Position numbers and translations under genes: made by a program. Source: an uncultured Mobiluncus sp. (GTDB lineage: Bacteria > Actinomycetota > Actinomycetes > Actinomycetales > Actinomycetaceae). From it: DNA of 64,000 nt. The DNA is taken from assembly GCF_947254095.1 (NCBI RefSeq), contig NZ_CAMYBV010000012.1:1-64000 (forward strand), written 5' to 3'. Under the pieces are notes generated by a model, which had not been told where the DNA came from, did not search any database, and saw nothing but the letters and a program-made list of their open reading frames with translations. Of the stretch, positions 60,791 to 64,000 are shown piece by piece. Every line of letters begins with the position of its first letter. Position 1 is the first letter of the stretch.

Positions 60791-62932
60791 CTATTGTCCG
60801 CAACCGCAGGACGGTTCCTCAGACTGTCCGCACTGGCAGCTTGTGTCGTCGCGCTTGGGCTGCAAATCCACCCACTCGCGAGGCTCTACGCGAACCCCGG
60901 TAAAGAATGGGGTGTCTACCCGCACGAACAGGCGAGCTTCAACCTCGCGCTGCTTGCGCAGCACACCCATGACCCGATCCAGGCGGTCGGCCTCTAGGGT
61001 AATGGTCCATTCCCAATCTCCCAGAGCAAACGCTGCCAGGGTCGAAACCGCCACGTCATTGAAATCGTGGCCGTTCATACCGTGTTCCTTAAGGATAGCG
61101 TTGCGCCGTGCCTTGGGCAGGTAGTACCAGTCCCAAGAGCGCACGAAGGGATAGACCGTGGCGTACTTGCGCGGGGCGAAACCGCCCCAGCAGGCCGGTA
61201 GGTGTGATTCGTTGAACTCAGCGGGCAGGTGGCGGCTCATCGCCGACCATACCGGCTCAAACAAAGCGGGCCGGCCGTGGCACGTCCCGATGGCGCCAAC
61301 CTTGCGATATGCCTCTTGTAGAGCCTCGGTATTATCAGCCAGCGCCCAAATCATCAGGTCAGCTTCGGGGCGGAATCCCGACACGTCATACCAGCCGCGC
61401 ACCACTACGCCGTTCACCGCTTCTTCCAAACGGTGGGTAATGCGTTCCAAGCGCTGCGGGTCGGTGGGCAGGGGGCGGGTCCGACGAAACACCATGTGCA
61501 GGGAGTAGTTCTCTCTGGCGTTGACTTCGTGATAATCGACTGCGTAATCGCGCGGGTCGCCGGTGATTTCCGGAGCTGTTTGAACGGATTGGGGATGTCC
61601 CATGGTTTCTCCTTTGATTGGGGTTGGGTTGACAGTGTGATGAGGACGAGAGTGGTTAGGGCGCGGATACTGGCAGCAGTTCGGTCCGCAGGTTTCCGCC
61701 AGCGGCGGGTAGGTGTCGGGCTCCACAGACTGTTGGGGGTGTTCTCCACGCGCAAAGGCGGCCCGTTCGTAAACCAGGTCAGCCAGTTCATTCAGGAACT
61801 CAGGGTCAGATTCCGCGGTGGCAGCCCGACGGTATTCCAGGCCAAGTTCCTGGGCGGTAGCGGCGGCCTCGGTGTCGAGGTCATAGACAACTTCCATGTG
61901 GTCCGAAATAAAACCAAAGGGAGCCACGATGACCCGGCGCGCTCCGGCGGCCGCTAAATCGCGCAAATGGTCATTAATGTCTGGTTCCAACCACGCCTGG
62001 TGGGGGGAACCAGAACGGGAACAAAACGCCAGCGACCACGGCATTTCCAACCCCTGTGCGGAAAGTCTGCGGTTGATGGCTTGTGCTATCGCGAGGTGCT
62101 GGGCCAGGTAGGTCCAGCCCTGCCCCAGGGCATCTTGCTCACGGGTCACTACCGGCAAAGCGTTGAGGGCTTCGGGGGAAAAGTCGCTCAGGCGCTGGCG
62201 CAAGGGGACGCGGGGGCGGCTGACCGGAGTGTCAAAACGGTCGTCGAACAGTGCCGGTTTCCGCACCGTCGGGGAAGCCGCGGCTGCGCTGTGGTCACAG
62301 CGGCACGGCCCGGAATGCCGCGCCATCTCCAGGGGAATCGAATGCGTTACGTAAACCAGGTGAACCGGTGAGGATGATGCTGCGGGGGATTGGTCAGAAG
62401 CGGGAGTCATGTTTAAATCCCGGGCGGCCGCCGCGATGGCACGGGCGTTAGCGCGAACAAATCCGGGGGTGTTTGCAAAAGGTCGCACCCGATCCAACGT
62501 GACTTCACCGGCTACCTCCGGGCGGGCAGTGCGAAGGTCGGCCAGAGCCTCGGCCAGGTTTTCCCGGTATTGACGGCATCCCGAATAACACGTGTAAGCG
62601 GTGGTAAACAACGTCAAAATCCGTCGCGCTCCCCGGTCAACCAAGTCAACGAGGCTTTCGCTAAAATACGGGTGCCAGTTGCGGTTGCCTACCGCATAGA
62701 GGAGGTCATCGCCGAGGCGTTGGTGCAGGCCGGCCAGCAGTTCGGCGTTGCGGGCATTAATGGGGGAAACACCGCCAAACAGGCGATAGTGCCCGCCGAC
62801 TTGTTCCAGGCGAGAATCGGGAATACCTGCCCCGCCGGTAGCGTTGCGCAAGAACGGCAACACGTCCTCCGGGCCGTTCGGCCCTCCATAGCTGACCAGC
62901 AGTAACGCATCGTAAGGAGACAAATTGTGCAT
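60791..62932 (-). CDS. fused coproporphyrin ferrochelatase and coproheme decarboxylase (CpfC-ChdC)
   Basis: One continuous 713-residue frame from ATG 62932. Residues ~1-420 are ferrochelatase: YDALLLVSYGGPNGPEDVLP, FGGVSPINARN, YTCYSGCRQYRENL, VHLVYVTHSIP, AFCSRSGSPHQAWLEP and VIVAPFGFISDHMEVVYDLD. CGPNCC (Cys415, 419, 420) plus the earlier Cys fit the actinobacterial [2Fe-2S] site. Residues ~455-690 are the HemQ/chlorite-dismutase-like decarboxylase (FRRTRPLPTDPQRLERITHR, YATVYPFVRSWDWYYLP with the expected catalytic Tyr, LKEHGMNGHDFND). The tail holds CQCG and CGCG. It would insert iron into coproporphyrin III and then decarboxylate coproheme to haem b. The ATG lies 5 bp after the hemA stop. 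Confidence 0.9.
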   Translation of the reverse strand: MHNLSPYDALLLVSYGGPNGPEDVLPFLRNATGGAGIPDSRLEQVGGHYRLFGGVSPINARNAELLAGLHQRLGDDLLYAVGNRNWHPYFSESLVDLVDRGARRILTLFTTAYTCYSGCRQYRENLAEALADLRTARPEVAGEVTLDRVRPFANTPGFVRANARAIAAAARDLNMTPASDQSPAASSSPVHLVYVTHSIPLEMARHSGPCRCDHSAAAASPTVRKPALFDDRFDTPVSRPRVPLRQRLSDFSPEALNALPVVTREQDALGQGWTYLAQHLAIAQAINRRLSAQGLEMPWSLAFCSRSGSPHQAWLEPDINDHLRDLAAAGARRVIVAPFGFISDHMEVVYDLDTEAAATAQELGLEYRRAATAESDPEFLNELADLVYERAAFARGEHPQQSVEPDTYPPLAETCGPNCCQYPRPNHSRPHHTVNPTPIKGETMGHPQSVQTAPEITGDPRDYAVDYHEVNARENYSLHMVFRRTRPLPTDPQRLERITHRLEEAVNGVVVRGWYDVSGFRPEADLMIWALADNTEALQEAYRKVGAIGTCHGRPALFEPVWSAMSRHLPAEFNESHLPACWGGFAPRKYATVYPFVRSWDWYYLPKARRNAILKEHGMNGHDFNDVAVSTLAAFALGDWEWTITLEADRLDRVMGVLRKQREVEARLFVRVDTPFFTGVRVEPREWVDLQPKRDDTSCQCGQSEEPSCGCGQ
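61603..61616 (-). promoter_or_regulatory. internal ribosome binding site and ATG at the CpfC-ChdC junction
   Basis: On the minus strand, CAAAGGAGA (61616-61608) precedes an in-frame ATG at 61603 (codon 444, reading MGHPQS), right before the ChdC domain begins. No stop codon separates the halves. The decarboxylase could therefore be made both as part of the fusion and as a free ~270-residue protein, which is the normal ChdC size. Confidence 0.7.
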
Positions 62933-62937
62933 GCGGT

Positions 62938-64000
62938 TTACCTGATTTCGGCGTCTAGAGCGGCTTCGAGGACCTCGGGAGTTAGTCCCCATACAGTTGC
63001 TAGGGCGTCAACCCACTCGGAGCCCAAGCCTGCCTCGGCCGCCATGTGGGCGGAAACGGTGGGAGTATGCGCCAGTTTGGCAATGACGTGGTGAATCGCG
63101 GCCTCGGCGGCCTCGCGAGAAATCATGTCGCCAGCGGGAAGTCTGTCAATCTCGGCCGCGGCCGCCTGCTGGAAAATGGCGCGCAGCTGGACAATAGCCG
63201 GATCCATGTGCCGTGCCGCCACCGCCGCGTCGTACTCTCCCAAACCTTGTTCAATAATTTCGTGCGCCCGACGCACTTGGGACACTGCCAAAGCCGGAAC
63301 CCGGTGGCGAATATCCTCCAAATCCCACAACGTGACTCCCGGCAGGTCCCGCACGCTTTCTTCCACGTCACGATGCAGCGCCAGGTCCAAAATGGTCAAC
63401 GAACTGTCGGAGTTGGCTAGGCTGGCGCGCACCTGTTCGCGGCGCAGCACCGGGGCGCCGATTCCCCGCGCGGTGACGACCAAATCAGCCTGTTGTAGCG
63501 CCGGTACTAAATCAGCGGCGGGAACGATGCGTGTTCCGTGATTCTTGGCAAATGCCGTGACCCGCTCGGAAGTCGAAATATTGGCGATGTCGCGCACCCC
63601 GCGGGCGCGCAGCTGAGCGACCGTACTCCCGGCATAAGCGCCGGTGCCGACCAAAAGAACTTGTGCCTGCCGCCATTCGGGCAGCCGCCCGCTAGCCTCC
63701 ACCACATCCAGACCCACGGAAACCACGGAACGTCCCAGTCCGGTCAGTTCAGTCTTGCTGGCGACCTTTCGCGCGGTAGAAAGCGCCCCCTCAAACATCC
63801 GCACCATCAACCCGTGAACTTCCCCCAAGTCTTGGGCTCGCGTAAAGGAACGGCGCACCTGACCCGCGACCTCGGCCTCGCCCACCACCATGGAATCCAA
63901 TCCCGCGGCAACCCGATACAGATGTTCAGCGACCGCGCGACCCTCAATGAAATTCCAGGCCAGCGTGTCGTTCTGAGAATGAGGCGGGTGGGGAGCTTCG
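62938..64000 (-). CDS. hemA: glutamyl-tRNA reductase, C-terminal part (gene continues past the right edge)
   Basis: About 354 residues are within the window; the N-terminus with the catalytic Cys lies beyond 64000. The frame enters with NDTLAWNFIEGRAVAEHLYR and GLDSMVVGE, then shows VLLVGTGAYAGSTVAQLRARG (NADP-binding), ILDLALHRDV and the C-terminal dimerisation domain. First committed step of C5-pathway tetrapyrrole synthesis. Followed after 5 bp by the CpfC-ChdC fusion, so the haem genes are cotranscribed. Confidence 0.95.
   Translation of the reverse strand, partial: EAPHPPHSQNDTLAWNFIEGRAVAEHLYRVAAGLDSMVVGEAEVAGQVRRSFTRAQDLGEVHGLMVRMFEGALSTARKVASKTELTGLGRSVVSVGLDVVEASGRLPEWRQAQVLLVGTGAYAGSTVAQLRARGVRDIANISTSERVTAFAKNHGTRIVPAADLVPALQQADLVVTARGIGAPVLRREQVRASLANSDSSLTILDLALHRDVEESVRDLPGVTLWDLEDIRHRVPALAVSQVRRAHEIIEQGLGEYDAAVAARHMDPAIVQLRAIFQQAAAAEIDRLPAGDMISREAAEAAIHHVIAKLAHTPTVSAHMAAEAGLGSEWVDALATVWGLTPEVLEAALDAEIR

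Noticed and set aside
1..64000. CRISPR arrays, rRNA genes or complete insertion sequences
   Set aside because: No regularly spaced repeat-spacer array, rRNA sequence or full transposase gene was seen.

Overview
The window comes from the replication-origin region of a Gram-positive actinobacterium. The evidence is the order gyrA-gyrB-DUF721-recF-dnaN-dnaA / rpmH-rnpA-yidD-yidC-jag-rsmG-parA-parB, the conserved block pcnA / NUDIX-DUF6049-murJ-X-trxB-trxA, the actinobacteria-typical DUF3566 protein downstream of gyrA, and a coproporphyrin-type haem pathway. Intermediate GC content, a CWB2-repeat plus CAP surface protein, a pyruvate:ferredoxin-type oxidoreductase and a meso-DAP dehydrogenase point to an anaerobic member of the Actinomycetaceae (Mobiluncus/Actinomyces-like). 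The family assignment is an inference; no 16S rRNA gene is present.

Layout. 1-1.8 kb is a graveyard of phage and mobile-element fragments (SMC-like ATPase tail, DUF2815 tail, phage DNA polymerase head, serine recombinase tail, 20-bp tandem repeats resembling an IS end). 1.9-3.7 kb holds an intact XRE/ImmA-type metallopeptidase regulator and an unrecognised partner. A tRNA-Ala(UGC) and a DinJ/YafQ-type toxin-antitoxin pair follow. 4.9-9.2 kb holds UDP-galactopyranose mutase, a DMT-type transporter with a structured leader, a family 2 glycosyltransferase and the DUF3566 protein. 9.3-26.2 kb is the replication and segregation core: gyrA, gyrB, DUF721, recF, dnaN and dnaA run leftward; rpmH to parB run rightward. 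Genes thus diverge around dnaA, which puts oriC next to it. Two perfect parS sites flank parAB. 26.3-35.1 kb runs leftward: aminotransferase, thioredoxin system, a membrane-anchored protein, the MurJ flippase, DUF6049 and NUDIX. 35.2-41.2 kb runs rightward: CCA-adding enzyme, class A PBP, rpsF-ssb-rpsR-rplI. dnaB converges on this block. A 677-bp gap behind the dnaB start carries a cluster of DnaA boxes.

43-64 kb is metabolic and surface-related: an SLC13 carboxylate transporter, a membrane acyltransferase, a two-component system preceded by a 45-residue lipoprotein-like gene, a meso-DAP dehydrogenase with a large insertion, a four-gene 2-oxoacid oxidoreductase operon with a fused NAD(P)/ferredoxin module, a WXG-like small protein coupled to an alpha/beta hydrolase, a CWB2-CAP surface protein, a YgjP-like metallopeptidase, and hemA followed by one continuous reading frame joining coproporphyrin ferrochelatase to coproheme decarboxylase. 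That fused frame still contains a strong ribosome binding site and ATG at the junction.

Most promising for follow-up: the CpfC-ChdC fusion with its internal start, the lipoprotein/histidine kinase/response regulator set with a kinase lacking the usual phosphatase residues, the WXG-like/hydrolase pair, the DnaA-box cluster by dnaB, and the TGTTA(C/G)AGTA repeat array upstream of rpsF.
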